A stretch of 64,000 bases of DNA from Sphingomonas sp. LaA6.9 (GCF_022601895.1 NZ_JAKVIO010000014.1:24160-88159), one strand, 5' to 3'; numbered from the stretch's first letter, positions 26,849 through 35,565 are shown. Notes: generated by a model not told the origin, from the sequence alone. Numbers and translations: made by a program.

Positions 26849-27592
26849 CTATTTCGACATAGCCAGCGCCACGGCGTCGGGACCGGCAGGGAACCGGAGG
26901 CACCCGGACTCGTCATTTGCCGCTACCCACACAACCTCGGCCACGTCGGCCTCCGTCGTCACAGCAGCCGGCTGCGCAAAGGACTCGAGAACCGACCCCG
27001 CAAATGGCGCATAGGCCTCCGGTATCATCGCTTCGACGGGCATGGTCGTGTTCTGGGCGAAACGCGTTGTCGGACCGTAGCCCGGTTCGACCAGCCTGAC
27101 GCGCACATTGAAGCCCTGGAGCTCGTGCGCCAGCGATCCGGTGAATCCTTCGATGGCCATCTTGCTCGCGGTGTAGACCGCAACGAGCGGCATCGGGGCC
27201 AGCGTGACGCTGGAGGTCACGTTCACCACCGTGCCTGACTTGCGCGCGCGAAACTGAGGCAGCACCGCCTGCGTCATCGCCATCACGCCGAAGGTGTTGG
27301 TCTCAAAGACCTCGCGCGCCCTGTCCATCGGCGTTGCTTCGAAGGCACCGAACAACCCGACGCCGGCATTGTTGACGAGCACGTCGATGGGGCCACTCGC
27401 TTCGAGCGCTGCGGCGATGCTCGCGGGATTGGTGACGTCGAGCGCCACTACCCGCATCCGCTCCGATCGCGGCAGGACGTCAGCGCGTGGCGTACGCATC
27501 GTCGCAATGACGTTCCAGCCTCGCTCATAGAAGTGACGCGCGGTCTCGAGGCCGTAACCCGACGAGCATCCGGTGATGAGTACGGTCTTCAT
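26849..27592 (-). CDS. SDR family oxidoreductase
   Basis: The 247-residue classical SDR has TGCSSGYGLETARHF (~7-21, the Gly-rich nucleotide loop), NNAGVGLFG, catalytic Ser in VNVTSSVTL and Tyr-x-x-x-Lys in YTASKMA. The start at 27592 is preferred because the longer frame enters the regulator promoter. It is divergent from an AraC-type activator 98 bp away, the usual layout for a regulator and its target. It is not closely similar to the SDR gene next to it, so recent duplication is unlikely. Confidence 0.9.
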   Translation of the reverse strand: MKTVLITGCSSGYGLETARHFYERGWNVIATMRTPRADVLPRSERMRVVALDVTNPASIAAALEASGPIDVLVNNAGVGLFGAFEATPMDRAREVFETNTFGVMAMTQAVLPQFRARKSGTVVNVTSSVTLAPMPLVAVYTASKMAIEGFTGSLAHELQGFNVRVRLVEPGYGPTTRFAQNTTMPVEAMIPEAYAPFAGSVLESFAQPAAVTTEADVAEVVWVAANDESGCLRFPAGPDAVALAMSK

Positions 27593-27642
27593 GCTGCTAT
27601 CCTCAATGGTTTCGATGACGCCAGCATAGCGACAGCGCAACC

Positions 27643-27686
27643 GGACTATCCATAATTGAAAATCCAAATTTTATTCGCCATAGTCC
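27643..27686. promoter_or_regulatory. Inverted repeat in the divergent SDR/AraC promoter
   Basis: GGACTAT (27643-27649) and ATAGTCC (27680-27686) flank an AT-rich core. They lie 37 bp apart between the SDR start (27592) and the regulator ATG (27691). A looping or dimeric AraC-type regulator could bind here. Biological meaning is inferred. Confidence 0.4.
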
Positions 27687-27690
27687 TGAT

Positions 27691-28617
27691 ATGGTAGATC
27701 CGCTGTCCGAAGTGATCGCGCTGCTCCAGCCGCGTGCGGTGTTCACCAAGGGCATCAGCGGGGCTGGCCGCTGGGGCGTTCGCTATTCCGATTTTGGCCA
27801 GCCCAGCTTCTGCGCGGTCACCGAGGGCCGCTGCCTTCTCGTCGTCGACGGCCATGCCCCCCTCACACTCGAGGCCGGCGACTTCGTTCTCCTGCCCGCA
27901 ACGCCCGGCTTCGCCTTGTCGGGCTTCGAGCCGGTCACGCCTCAATTCATTGATCCGAAGATGGCGGCGGGAGCCACGGATGAGGTTCGCCATGGAACAC
28001 CCGACGGCGATCCCGACGCGCGTCTGCTCGGCGGCTACTTCGTCTTCGACTCGCCCGACGCGGAGCTGCTGGTTTCGCTGCTTCCGTCGGTGGTGCACAT
28101 CCACGGTGCCGAACGCCTTTCGATACTTGTCCGGCTCGTTCGCGACGAAGCCGCCGAACAGAGGCCGGGTCGTGACCTCGTGCTCTCACGTCTTGTCGAA
28201 GTGCTTCTCATCGAGGCGCTCAGGGCGACGCAGGGCGGTGGCGCACCTCCCGGGCTCCTGCGCGGATTGGGCGATGCAAGACTGGCGGCAGCGATCCGGC
28301 AGATGCACGCGAACCCCGCGAAACAGTGGACTATAGCCGATCTCGCGAGAGAATCCGCACTTTCGCGCTCCGCATTCTTCGACCGCTTCACGCGCGCCCT
28401 CGGCCTGCCGCCGATGGAGTATCTCCTCGCCTGGCGCATGGCGATTGCGAAGGATCTGCTCCGTCGCCAGCAACTCGGGGTTGCCGAAATCGCCGAACGC
28501 ATCGGCTATGGCTCGGCAAGCGCCTTCAGCACCGCGTTCAGCCGGTATGCGGGGCAACCGCCCGGTCGCTATGCACGGGCGCACGGCCACGCAGCTGCCT
28601 TTGCAGAATCAGCCTGA
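27691..28617 (+). CDS. AraC family transcriptional regulator
   Basis: The 308-residue product has an N-terminal cupin-type sensor (residues ~15-180, with LVVDGHAPLTLEAGDFVLLPATPGF). Two C-terminal helix-turn-helix motifs are at ~215-300 (WTIADLARESALSRSAFFDRFTRALGLPPMEYLLAWRMAIAKDLL and GVAEIAERIGYGSASAFSTAFSRYAGQPPGRYAR). It diverges from an SDR gene whose expression it probably controls. The ligand is unknown; many relatives sense aldehydes or aromatics. Confidence 0.92.
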   Translation: MVDPLSEVIALLQPRAVFTKGISGAGRWGVRYSDFGQPSFCAVTEGRCLLVVDGHAPLTLEAGDFVLLPATPGFALSGFEPVTPQFIDPKMAAGATDEVRHGTPDGDPDARLLGGYFVFDSPDAELLVSLLPSVVHIHGAERLSILVRLVRDEAAEQRPGRDLVLSRLVEVLLIEALRATQGGGAPPGLLRGLGDARLAAAIRQMHANPAKQWTIADLARESALSRSAFFDRFTRALGLPPMEYLLAWRMAIAKDLLRRQQLGVAEIAERIGYGSASAFSTAFSRYAGQPPGRYARAHGHAAAFAESA

Positions 28618-28684
28618 AATTGACGGATTATCCCGCGCAGCCATGCGCAGCCGCATATGCCTGACGACGTCGCGTACTTCATAA

Positions 28685-28761
28685 TGGTGCGCCCGACAGG
28701 ATTCGAACCTGTGGCCCCCAGATTAGGAATCTGATGCTCTATCCTGCTGAGCTACGGGCGC
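28685..28761 (-). tRNA. tRNA-Arg (anticodon CCT)
   Basis: A full cloverleaf is on the minus strand. The acceptor stem GCGCCCG pairs with CGGGCGC. The anticodon loop TTCCTAA (anticodon CCT at 28725-28727 read from the complement) reads AGG codons. The T loop GGTTCGAATCC is present and CCA is encoded. It stands alone between an AraC gene and DUF1178. tRNA genes can be integration sites, but no integrase is adjacent. Confidence 0.97.
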
Positions 28762-28796
28762 TCCGTCACGCTGGTTAGGGCGACCGGCGCGCCGGG

Positions 28797-29249
28797 TCAA
28801 TTGCGCGCTGCAGGCGGCACGACGGGAAACGGCAGTGGCGCGACCTCGACGCCTTCGTCGACCAGCGCACGCGCCTGTTCAGCCGTCGCCTCGCCGTGAA
28901 TGGTGCGCTGCTCTGTTTCGCCCAGATGCATAGCGCGCGCCTCGTTGGCAAAATCCTTGCCCACCCAATGCGAATCCTTGAGCGCTGCGGCTTGCGCGCG
29001 TGCGAGCGCCTCGAGCGCAGCCTTCATCTGCTCGGGCGCGGGAGTTGCGAGTTGCCTGATTTCCGTGCCACCGCGATTGCCTTTGGGTGCCACATTGGGC
29101 GCCATCACGGCCTTGCTCACATCCGCATCGCCACAAAGCGGACAGGCTATCAGCCTGCGCGCACGCTGATCCTCATAATCGGCGCTCGACCCGAACCAGG
29201 ATTCAAAAACATGACCCGATGACGCGCAGCGCAGATCGAAGACGATCAT
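28797..29249 (-). CDS. DUF1178 family zinc-ribbon-like protein
   Basis: The 150-residue product begins MIVFDLRCASSGHVFESWFGSSADYEDQ and has CPLCGDADVSKAVMAPNV (~36-52), the DUF1178 pattern with a Cys-rich N-terminal ribbon. The C-terminal half is helical. Its function is unknown. It overlaps the end of the upstream nitrilase-family gene by 4 bp, so the two are cotranscribed, an arrangement I recall as common in alphaproteobacteria. Confidence 0.9.
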   Translation of the reverse strand: MIVFDLRCASSGHVFESWFGSSADYEDQRARRLIACPLCGDADVSKAVMAPNVAPKGNRGGTEIRQLATPAPEQMKAALEALARAQAAALKDSHWVGKDFANEARAMHLGETEQRTIHGEATAEQARALVDEGVEVAPLPFPVVPPAARN

Positions 29250-30076
29250 CTGCGCTCTTCCGGCGCAGGGATCGGCCGCCTGTGGGCCAATACCGGGATA
29301 CGCGTGCGCACATCATCAAGGCGAGCGAGATCGAGGTCGGCGAATGCGAGCCCCGCACCCTCACCCATGTCGAGCAGGACCTCTCCCCACGGGTCTATGA
29401 CGAGCGAATGGCCATAGGTCTCGCGCCCGTCCTCATGCGTCCCCGATTGCGCTGCAGCGATGACAAAACATGCCGATTCGATCGCACGCGCGCGGAGAAG
29501 CGTGTGCCAGTGCGCGCGCCCCGTCGGCACCGTGAATGCCGCGGGAACGGTCAGAATCTTGGCTCCGCCCCCGGAAAGCTGGCGGTAAAGCTCCGAAAAA
29601 CGCAGATCATAGCAAACCGAAAGGCCGATCGGCGCCCATGGCGTCTCCACCACGACGCTACGCTCTCCGGGCGCATAGGCCGCCGACTCGCGCCAACTCT
29701 CGCCGGTGGGCAGATCGACATCGAACAGGTGCATCTTGTCGTAGTGCGCACGGATCACGCCAGTATCGTCGATCACAAGCCCGCGATTGACGAGGCGGCC
29801 GTCCGCGCGTTCACCCTTCAACGCGAGCGAACCGATGTGAACCCATAGCCCCACTTCGGCGGCTGCAGCGCGGACCGCCGCCAGCACAACATCCGAATCA
29901 GTATCCTTCAGATTAGCAGCGGCGCGTTCGCGATTACTATCGAGCAGCCCCGACATTTCGGGCGTGAACAGCATGTCCGCTCCGGCCGCACGCGCATCCC
30001 GGATGGCGGCAACGACAGTCGCGGCATTTTGTGCGGGATCGACCCCGCTGGTCATCTGCAGAATGGCAACGCGCAT
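29246..30076 (-). CDS. Carbon-nitrogen hydrolase, nitrilase superfamily (Nit1/Nit2-like)
   Basis: The 276-residue product has the catalytic triad Glu (FTPEMSG), Lys (YDKMHLFDVDLP) and Cys (GLSVCYDLRFSELYR), in family order. The HLFDVD context fits the Nit1/Nit2 omega-amidase and deaminated-glutathione amidase branch, which repairs metabolite damage. The ATG at 30076 gives the standard start MRVAILQMTSG; a longer frame overlaps the glutaredoxin gene. Order grxC - nit - DUF1178 suggests one operon. Confidence 0.92.
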   Translation of the reverse strand: MRVAILQMTSGVDPAQNAATVVAAIRDARAAGADMLFTPEMSGLLDSNRERAAANLKDTDSDVVLAAVRAAAAEVGLWVHIGSLALKGERADGRLVNRGLVIDDTGVIRAHYDKMHLFDVDLPTGESWRESAAYAPGERSVVVETPWAPIGLSVCYDLRFSELYRQLSGGGAKILTVPAAFTVPTGRAHWHTLLRARAIESACFVIAAAQSGTHEDGRETYGHSLVIDPWGEVLLDMGEGAGLAFADLDLARLDDVRTRIPVLAHRRPIPAPEERR

Positions 30077-30089
30077 GGCTGGTTTCCGG

Positions 30090-30347
30090 TTAGCCTTCGA
30101 GCAAAGGATCGAGCTTGCCCGCAGCCTCGAGCGCGGCCAGATCGTCGGATCCGCCGATATGACGGCCGTCGATGAAGATCTGGGGCACCGTGGTGCGACC
30201 ATTTGCGCGCTGGATCATTTCGACGCGCTGCGGGCCGCCCATGCTGATGTCATATTCCTCGAATTCCGCGCCCTTGGCACTGAGCAGCGCCTTGGCCCGC
30301 GTGCAATAGCCGCAGAGGAACTTGGTATATATCTCGATCTTCGCCAT
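30090..30347 (-). CDS. grxC: Glutaredoxin 3
   Basis: The 85-residue product has the active site CGYC (~11-14) in IYTKFLCGYCTRAKALL, a cis-Pro (TVPQIFIDGRHIGG) and the GSDDLAAL end typical of GrxC. It reduces protein and glutathione disulfides with GSH. It starts at the ATG at 30347 and lies 13 bp before the nitrilase-family gene and about 50 bp after comF, probably cotranscribed. Confidence 0.95.
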   Translation of the reverse strand: MAKIEIYTKFLCGYCTRAKALLSAKGAEFEEYDISMGGPQRVEMIQRANGRTTVPQIFIDGRHIGGSDDLAALEAAGKLDPLLEG

Positions 30348-30396
30348 TCTTCGGTGCTTTCCTTCACCCCCGAGGTGAGTTCGCAAAGCGACAAAG

Positions 30397-31128
30397 TCAA
30401 TATTCGTCGTTGAGGACGCGAGCCCAGCAGAGCACGATCACGCGCGCAGCGCCCGCCCGCTTGAGCGCCGCGGCGCAGCCATTAGCGGTCGCGCCGCTCG
30501 TGTGGACGTCATCGACAAGCCAGACCGTCTTGCCTGCCACGAGGCCGCGTTCGCGCGGCGCGACCGCAAAAGCGCCCCGGACGGCCCTGGCCCTCGCCCG
30601 TGCGCCAAGGCCGCGCAATACCGGCGTCGCGCGTTTGCGGACGAGCACATCTGTAGACAGGGGAATGCCCGTGCGTCGCGCGAGCGCACGCGCGATCAGC
30701 GCCGATTGGTTGTATCCCCGCGACCAGAGCCGCCAGCGATGGAGCGGGACGGGTATCAGCAGATCGTCGCCAAGCGGCTCCAGATGGCGTTGCAGCAAGC
30801 TTGCGATGATTTCCGCCATCGCCGGGCGCGCGCCATATTTGAGCTTGAGCACAATCCCGCGCGCGGCCTCGCCATAAGCGACGGATGCCCGCACGCCATC
30901 ATGCGCGGGCGGCTCGGCCAGGCATCGCCCGCACAGGAGTCCTTCCTGCTCCGCACTGCCGAGCGGAATTCCGCACGCCCCGCAGCCGGCGGTCGTCAGA
31001 AAGTCGAGAGCGCCCCAGCAATCGAGGCAGAAGCGCAGGTCGCCCTCCACCACCGCCCCGCATCCCGGGCAACGCGGCGGCAGCGCGAAATCGGCCACCG
31101 ATCGTAAAAGTCGCAACCCCGCCCTCAT
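30397..31128 (-). CDS. comF: ComF family phosphoribosyltransferase-like protein
   Basis: The 243-residue product has zinc-binding Cys pairs at its N-terminus (CPGCGAVV, CLDC, CGACGIPLG and CGRC). A C-terminal phosphoribosyltransferase fold has the PRPP loop WLVDDVHTSGAT (~205). ComF aids DNA uptake in competent bacteria and is widespread in non-competent ones, where its role is unclear. The start at 31128 has an AAGGG ribosome site; the frame runs further only because it shadows the divergent methyltransferase. It heads the probable unit comF - grxC - nit - DUF1178. Confidence 0.9.
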   Translation of the reverse strand: MRAGLRLLRSVADFALPPRCPGCGAVVEGDLRFCLDCWGALDFLTTAGCGACGIPLGSAEQEGLLCGRCLAEPPAHDGVRASVAYGEAARGIVLKLKYGARPAMAEIIASLLQRHLEPLGDDLLIPVPLHRWRLWSRGYNQSALIARALARRTGIPLSTDVLVRKRATPVLRGLGARARARAVRGAFAVAPRERGLVAGKTVWLVDDVHTSGATANGCAAALKRAGAARVIVLCWARVLNDEY

Positions 31129-31171
31129 GTGACCCTTGTCCAACGCGTCGCGGCGATGCACAAGCCGCCGC

Positions 31172-32029
31172 GTGCAGCCACCCGAAATCTTCGACCGCGC
31201 GCTACGCCGTCTGCGCCGTGATCGCGCAGCCCACGGCTTTGCCGCGCATGATTTCCTGCGCGCGCACATGATCGAGGAGATTCTGGATCGGCTCGACAGC
31301 GTAAAGCGCAACTTCAATCGGGCGCTCGATCTCGGGGCAAGCGACGGTGCGCTTGGAGATGCGTTGAAGGCGCGCGGTATCGCGGTGGTTTCGGCCGACG
31401 CGGGCGGCGTCTTCGCGCGACGCACCGGCGGCGTGCAATGCGACGAGGATCGCCTGCCCTTCGCCGACGGCAGCTTCGACCTTGTCGTGCAGGCCGGCGG
31501 GCTGGAGAGCATCAATGACGTTCCGGGCGCACTCACGCTTGCCCGCCGCGCGCTGAAGCCTGACGGACTCTATCTCGGCGCATTTGCGGGCAGCGGCAGC
31601 CTGTCCGCGCTCAAGGCGGCGATGCTCACCGCCGACATGGCAGTGGGCGATTCGCTTCATGCACGGATCCATCCCCAGATCGACGTGCGCTCGGCAGGCG
31701 ACCTGCTCTCACGTGCCGGTTTTGCGCTGCCGGTTGCGGATACTGCACGGCTCACGGTGCGCTATCGCGATCTGTTCAGTCTTCTGTCCGATGTGAGGGG
31801 CATGGGCGCGACCAATGTACTGCGCGGCGAACGTGCGCCCATCACGCGAGGCTGGCTCGCAGCGGCGGCGGAGGCTTTCGCGACGCATGCCGACCCGGAT
31901 GGCAAGGTTGCCGAGCGGTTCGAGATAATATGCCTGACCGGCTGGGCCCCTTCCGCCGATCAGCCAAGGCCCGCGCGGCGCGGCAGCGCGACCACCTCGC
32001 TCGCTACGGCGCTCAAGCCCAGGCGCTAG
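31172..32029 (+). CDS. SAM-dependent methyltransferase-fold protein, NDUFAF5-like
   Basis: The 285-residue product starts at a GTG giving MQPPEIFDRALRRLRRDRAA, the signature start of the NDUFAF5/BioC-like branch. The SAM site is ALDLGASDGALG (~50). The family includes the complex I assembly factor NDUFAF5, which hydroxylates an arginine in a complex I subunit, so this may be the bacterial counterpart. A TTG further upstream (31136) keeps the frame open, so the start is uncertain. It diverges from comF with a 43-bp gap. Confidence 0.78.
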   Translation: MQPPEIFDRALRRLRRDRAAHGFAAHDFLRAHMIEEILDRLDSVKRNFNRALDLGASDGALGDALKARGIAVVSADAGGVFARRTGGVQCDEDRLPFADGSFDLVVQAGGLESINDVPGALTLARRALKPDGLYLGAFAGSGSLSALKAAMLTADMAVGDSLHARIHPQIDVRSAGDLLSRAGFALPVADTARLTVRYRDLFSLLSDVRGMGATNVLRGERAPITRGWLAAAAEAFATHADPDGKVAERFEIICLTGWAPSADQPRPARRGSATTSLATALKPRR

Positions 32030-32032
32030 GGG

Positions 32033-32431
32033 TCAGACGAGCGCTTCGAGCAATCCGATCAGCGGCTTGTCGGCCGGCGGCATGTCAAGCGCATGGAGTT
32101 CCAGCGGCCGTACCCATTTGATCCCGTCCGAATCGAGCGCGGCGGGAATGCCTCGCCACTTGCGACAGACATAGAGCAACAGGACGAGGTGGCGCTCGCC
32201 GAGCGCCTCGCTCGCAAAGCCTGCAGGCGCAAGACACGCCGCCTCGGTCTCTATCCCCAGTTCCTCACGCAATTCGCGGATCAACGCATGTTCGGGGGTT
32301 TCACCGGGCTCCACCTTTCCTCCGGGAAATTCCCACAAGCCCGCCATGGAACGATGGTGGCTGCGCTGCTGGACGAGCACCCTGCCGTCGCGATCGACGA
32401 GCGCGGCGGCGGTTACAAACAGGATATTCAT
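32033..32431 (-). CDS. mutT: NUDIX hydrolase, MutT-like
   Basis: The 132-residue product has a complete Nudix box (GGKVEPGETPEHALIRELREELGIE, ~36-60). MutT hydrolyses 8-oxo-dGTP to prevent A-to-C transversions, and the length and surrounding sequence (LVQQRSHHRSMAGLWEFPGG) fit MutT better than other Nudix groups. The ATG at 32431 gives MNILFVTAAALVDRDGRVL. It converges with the methyltransferase gene (3 bp gap). Confidence 0.9.
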   Translation of the reverse strand: MNILFVTAAALVDRDGRVLVQQRSHHRSMAGLWEFPGGKVEPGETPEHALIRELREELGIETEAACLAPAGFASEALGERHLVLLLYVCRKWRGIPAALDSDGIKWVRPLELHALDMPPADKPLIGLLEALV

Positions 32432-32513
32432 GGAGGTGCCCTTTTTGGAAACTAGCAATTTGTTAACGCCTCAACCCGCATAACCCGGAATTCCAGGGAA
32501 CAGGAATATCAAG

Positions 32514-32696
32514 ATGAAGCGAATTCTGGAGAAATTCGCCAGTCTAACCGCGGATAGCGGGGCGGCCACGGCGGTCGAATACAGCCTTATTGCGTCACTC
32601 ATCGTGATCGCGATGATCGGCGCGCTCAACGCATTGACTGCGCGTACCAGCGAGATGTGGCAGTTTGTTGCCGACGTCTCCAATTCCGTAATGTGA
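32514..32696 (+). CDS. Flp family type IVb pilin (first copy)
   Basis: The 60-residue product (MKRILEKFASLTADSGAATAVEYSLIASL...) has the Flp leader ending before AATAVEYSL, Glu at the conserved position, then a hydrophobic helix. Flp pilins build Tad adhesion pili after cleavage by a TadV/CpaA peptidase. No tad/cpa genes are in the window. It ends in VSNSVM and is more divergent than the next copy, for example Ser for Gly in VEYSLIA. A hairpin follows at 32702-32721. Confidence 0.85.
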   Translation: MKRILEKFASLTADSGAATAVEYSLIASLIVIAMIGALNALTARTSEMWQFVADVSNSVM

Positions 32697-32701
32697 TTTT
32701 G

Positions 32702-32721
32702 CGCGCCATTGACGTGGCGCG
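32702..32721 (+). terminator. Possible terminator between the two Flp pilin genes
   Basis: CGCGCCA (32702-32708) and TGGCGCG (32715-32721) form a 7-bp stem followed by AATAATTATT. It lies 6 bp after the first pilin stop. The T-tract is weak, so this may be an attenuator instead. Confidence 0.45.
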
Positions 32722-32836
32722 AATAATTATTCTGTCCGTTTACGCTTTGGCAAGTTTCACAACGTAAACCGGCAGTGTCGATCCAGTAAATTCCGGGTCG
32801 ACCGGGAAAGTGAAGTTGGAACCAAGGAGACCGGTT

Positions 32837-33004
32837 ATGAAATTCTTCAAGAAGATGCTCCGCGACAGCAAGGCCGCGACTGCCATCGAATACGGCCTGA
32901 TCGCCGCTCTCATCGCGGTTGCTGGCGTTTCGGCGTTCCAGGTGCTCGGCACTCAGATCAGCACCACGATGAACAACGCCGCTGACAAGATGAAGACCTC
33001 GTAA
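32837..33004 (+). CDS. Flp family type IVb pilin (second copy)
   Basis: The 55-residue product (MKFFKKMLRDSKAATAIEYGLIAALIAVAGVSAF...) has the canonical AATAIEYGLIAALI Flp motif. SD AAGGAGA is 7 bp upstream of the ATG. It lies 140 bp after the first copy. An inverted repeat GTTTACG/CGTAAAC (32738-32744 with 32763-32769) sits between them and may be part of its promoter control. A strong terminator follows. Confidence 0.9.
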   Translation: MKFFKKMLRDSKAATAIEYGLIAALIAVAGVSAFQVLGTQISTTMNNAADKMKTS

Positions 33005-33041
33005 TTCCGACTACGTCGTTACGACGACGATTGGAATGCTG

Positions 33042-33071
33042 ACGGGCGGGGACGATGTCTCCGCCCGTTTT
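33042..33071 (+). terminator. Rho-independent terminator after the Flp pilin genes
   Basis: An 11-bp stem with one mismatch (ACGGGCGGGGA with TCTCCGCCCGT) and a 5-nt loop precede TTTT. It is the classic terminator form. Confidence 0.85.
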
Positions 33072-33082
33072 GCGTTGTCCTT

Positions 33083-34540
33083 TCAGTATGTGACGATCTT
33101 GACCCGCTGGCCCGCGCTGAGCTGCGCGTTGGCCTGAAGCGCATTGAGCACCAGGAAGCGCTCGAGCTGGTAATCCGGATAGGCCATCCGTGCGGCGAAG
33201 GTCTGCGGCGTCTGCCCCGCCTGAACCGTCACCACCTGCACCCGGCGCGGCTTGACCGCAGCCACCTCCGAAGCGTTCAAGCGTCGCACGCTGCGATACA
33301 TCGGCTCGAACACGCGGGCGTTGTTCACGGGTGTGATCGCGACGAAGTGATACGCCGTGCGCGCATCGAACTGATAAGCGAACACCGTCACCGCCACCTG
33401 CCCCGATTGCGTGTTGGCCTGCGCGATCGCATAGGCGGCATCCAGTCCGTTGACCTGGGTCCGCTGGATTTCGCCATAGCGGACATTGCCATTTTGGCCG
33501 CCAACCGCACGAAATGCCGAATCGATATAGGATTCCAGATTGCCGTTAAACTGCGCACCCGTGAATTGCGCCTGTCCATTGGAGCCGGAGACCGAGACCG
33601 CGGTTGTGCCATTCGCCATGGAATAGCCCTGCGGCACGGTGAACATCAGCTTCAGGTCGGGATGCCGAAAACTGTTGCCCTCGATGATCCCCTGCTTCGG
33701 ATCGTCGTCATAGAGCACGCCGTTGAGCGCGGTCAGGAACGCGTCGCGATTGCGCACCCCTCCCGCAGCAGTCGTCTTGCGCGCCTGATTGAGCGCGCGG
33801 GTCACGCGACTCGCGGGATCGGGGTGGGTGCTTGCCCATTCAGGCAGCGTGCGCGCCGCCCCGCCGCGCTGGCGCGCTTCGAGCGCGGTCTGGGCGGCAA
33901 GCGAGGCGAGCATCGTCGAAGACGCCGTGGAATCATAGCCCGCGCGCGCCAGATACTGGATGCCAAGGTCGTCGGCCTGATATTCCTGGCTGCGCGAGAA
34001 GCTCAGCGTCGCGAGTTGCGCGGCCTGCCCCACGCCTTGCTGGAGTAGCTGGCCGAGTCCCGAATTGCCCGCGACCGCGCCGACAAGCACCTGCCCCAGC
34101 ACACCGAGGATAGAGTTGCGCTGTGCCGCGCTCTGCCGCTTTGCCGAATGCCGCGCGGCGACATGGCCGACCTCATGGCCCAGCACCGAAGCAAGCTCGG
34201 CCTCGTCGTTCATCAACCCCATCAGCTGGCGCGTCACATAGACATAGCCGCCGGGGATTGCGAAAGCGTTGTTCACGGGCGAATTGAGCAGCGTGATCGT
34301 AAAGTCGCTCTGGCTGTTCGAAAGCCCAGACTGCACCGCGATCTTTTGCCCGACGCGCGTCACGTAGGCGACCTGGTTGCCCGAATAGGCGCCGCCGAAT
34401 TCCTGGAGCAGTTGCGGATGGGCCTGCGCCCCCTGCTGCTTGTCGCGCGCGGAAATCGATTGCGCCTGCTGTGCCTCGCCCGGCAATGCGAGACCCGCGC
34501 AGACCACAAGCGCCGCCGCCTGAAATACCCTCGTCTTCAC
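33083..34540 (-). CDS. M48 family metalloprotease with C-terminal LysM-like domain
   Basis: The 485-residue product has a signal peptide (ending in GEAQQ) and the zinc site HEVGH in VLGHEVGHVAARHSAKR (~115), with the third ligand expected near YQADDLGIQYL. The C-terminus (VVTVQAGQTPQTFAARM ... LNALQANAQLSAGQRVKIVTY) resembles a LysM peptidoglycan-binding domain. The layout is that of BepA/LoiP-like periplasmic proteases, which control outer membrane quality, with LysM replacing TPR. The GTG at 34540 is chosen because AGGAGG lies 4 bp upstream. Confidence 0.9.
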   Translation of the reverse strand: MKTRVFQAAALVVCAGLALPGEAQQAQSISARDKQQGAQAHPQLLQEFGGAYSGNQVAYVTRVGQKIAVQSGLSNSQSDFTITLLNSPVNNAFAIPGGYVYVTRQLMGLMNDEAELASVLGHEVGHVAARHSAKRQSAAQRNSILGVLGQVLVGAVAGNSGLGQLLQQGVGQAAQLATLSFSRSQEYQADDLGIQYLARAGYDSTASSTMLASLAAQTALEARQRGGAARTLPEWASTHPDPASRVTRALNQARKTTAAGGVRNRDAFLTALNGVLYDDDPKQGIIEGNSFRHPDLKLMFTVPQGYSMANGTTAVSVSGSNGQAQFTGAQFNGNLESYIDSAFRAVGGQNGNVRYGEIQRTQVNGLDAAYAIAQANTQSGQVAVTVFAYQFDARTAYHFVAITPVNNARVFEPMYRSVRRLNASEVAAVKPRRVQVVTVQAGQTPQTFAARMAYPDYQLERFLVLNALQANAQLSAGQRVKIVTY

Positions 34541-34617
34541 GAAACCTCCTCGAGCCACGGCTCCTAGTTTTCGTGATTCAACGGTCTGGAATCGGGACGG
34601 TTCCGTAACTTGTTGCG

Positions 34618-35565
34618 TCAGATGGCGCCGATAGCGAGAAATTTCTCGCGACGCGCGCGGCGCACCTCATCACGCGACAGGGGGCGCAGTGAGTCGAGTT
34701 CCTGACCGATGGCGCTTCCCAGCGCAGCGATCGCCGCCGACGGATCACGGTGTGCACCACCGATGGGCTCGGGGACGATACGGTCGATCACGCCCAGCCG
34801 GTGGAGATCGGCGGCGGTCACGCGCATGGCGTCCGCAGCGTCGCTCGCCTTCTCCGCAGTCCGCCAGAGGATCGAGGCGCAACCCTCCGGAGAGATCACT
34901 GCATAGACGGCATGTTCGAACATCAGTACGCGATTGGCCGCGGCCAGTGCGACGGCTCCACCCGACCCCCCCTCGCCCACGACAGCGGCGACCATCGGCA
35001 CGCCGAGTTCGAGGCATTTTTCGGTCGACCGCGCGATTGCTTCGGCCTGCCCGCGTTCCTCGGCCTGCACGCCGGGAAAAGCGCCCGATGTGTCGACCAG
35101 CGTGACGACGGGAATGCCGAAACGGTCCGCGAGCTCCATCAGGCGGATCGCCTTGCGGTAGCCCTCCGGCTTGCCCATGCCGAAATTGTGCCTGAGCCTG
35201 CTGGCGGTATCGTCGCCCTTCTCATGGCCGATCACCATGACGCGCCGGCCGTCGAGCCGCCCCAGACCACCGATGATCGCCTGATCGTCGGCAAAGGCGC
35301 GATCGCCCGCGAGCGGCATGAAATCGGGAAAAAGCCCCGCAATATAATGCTTGAAATGCGGTCGCTCGGGATGACGCGCCACCTGCGTCTTCTGCCAGGG
35401 CGTCAGCTTTGCGTATGTTTCGTGGAGGAGCTTATCGGCCTTTGCCTGAAGCCGCGCGACATCGCCTTCGATATCGACGGTTCCGCTCTGCGCGGTTTCC
35501 CGCAGATCGGCAATGCGCGATTCGAGTTCGGCGATCGGTTTTTCAAAGTCGAGAAAGCTAACCAT
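34618..35565 (-). CDS. accA: Acetyl-CoA carboxylase carboxyltransferase subunit alpha
   Basis: The 315-residue product opens with the invariant [18 protein letters not shown] and has the carboxyltransferase core [46 protein letters not shown] and [14 protein letters not shown]. With AccD (at 52017) it transfers the carboxyl group to acetyl-CoA in fatty acid synthesis. The two subunit genes are 17 kb apart here. The ATG at 35565 is used instead of the GTG at 35571. It lies 11 bp after xerD. Confidence 0.96.
   Translation of the reverse strand: MVSFLDFEKPIAELESRIADLRETAQSGTVDIEGDVARLQAKADKLLHETYAKLTPWQKTQVARHPERPHFKHYIAGLFPDFMPLAGDRAFADDQAIIGGLGRLDGRRVMVIGHEKGDDTASRLRHNFGMGKPEGYRKAIRLMELADRFGIPVVTLVDTSGAFPGVQAEERGQAEAIARSTEKCLELGVPMVAAVVGEGGSGGAVALAAANRVLMFEHAVYAVISPEGCASILWRTAEKASDAADAMRVTAADLHRLGVIDRIVPEPIGGAHRDPSAAIAALGSAIGQELDSLRPLSRDEVRRARREKFLAIGAI

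Noticed and set aside
28685..28761. Integration site (att) at the tRNA-Arg gene
   Set aside because: No integrase and no partial tRNA repeat were seen nearby in the window.
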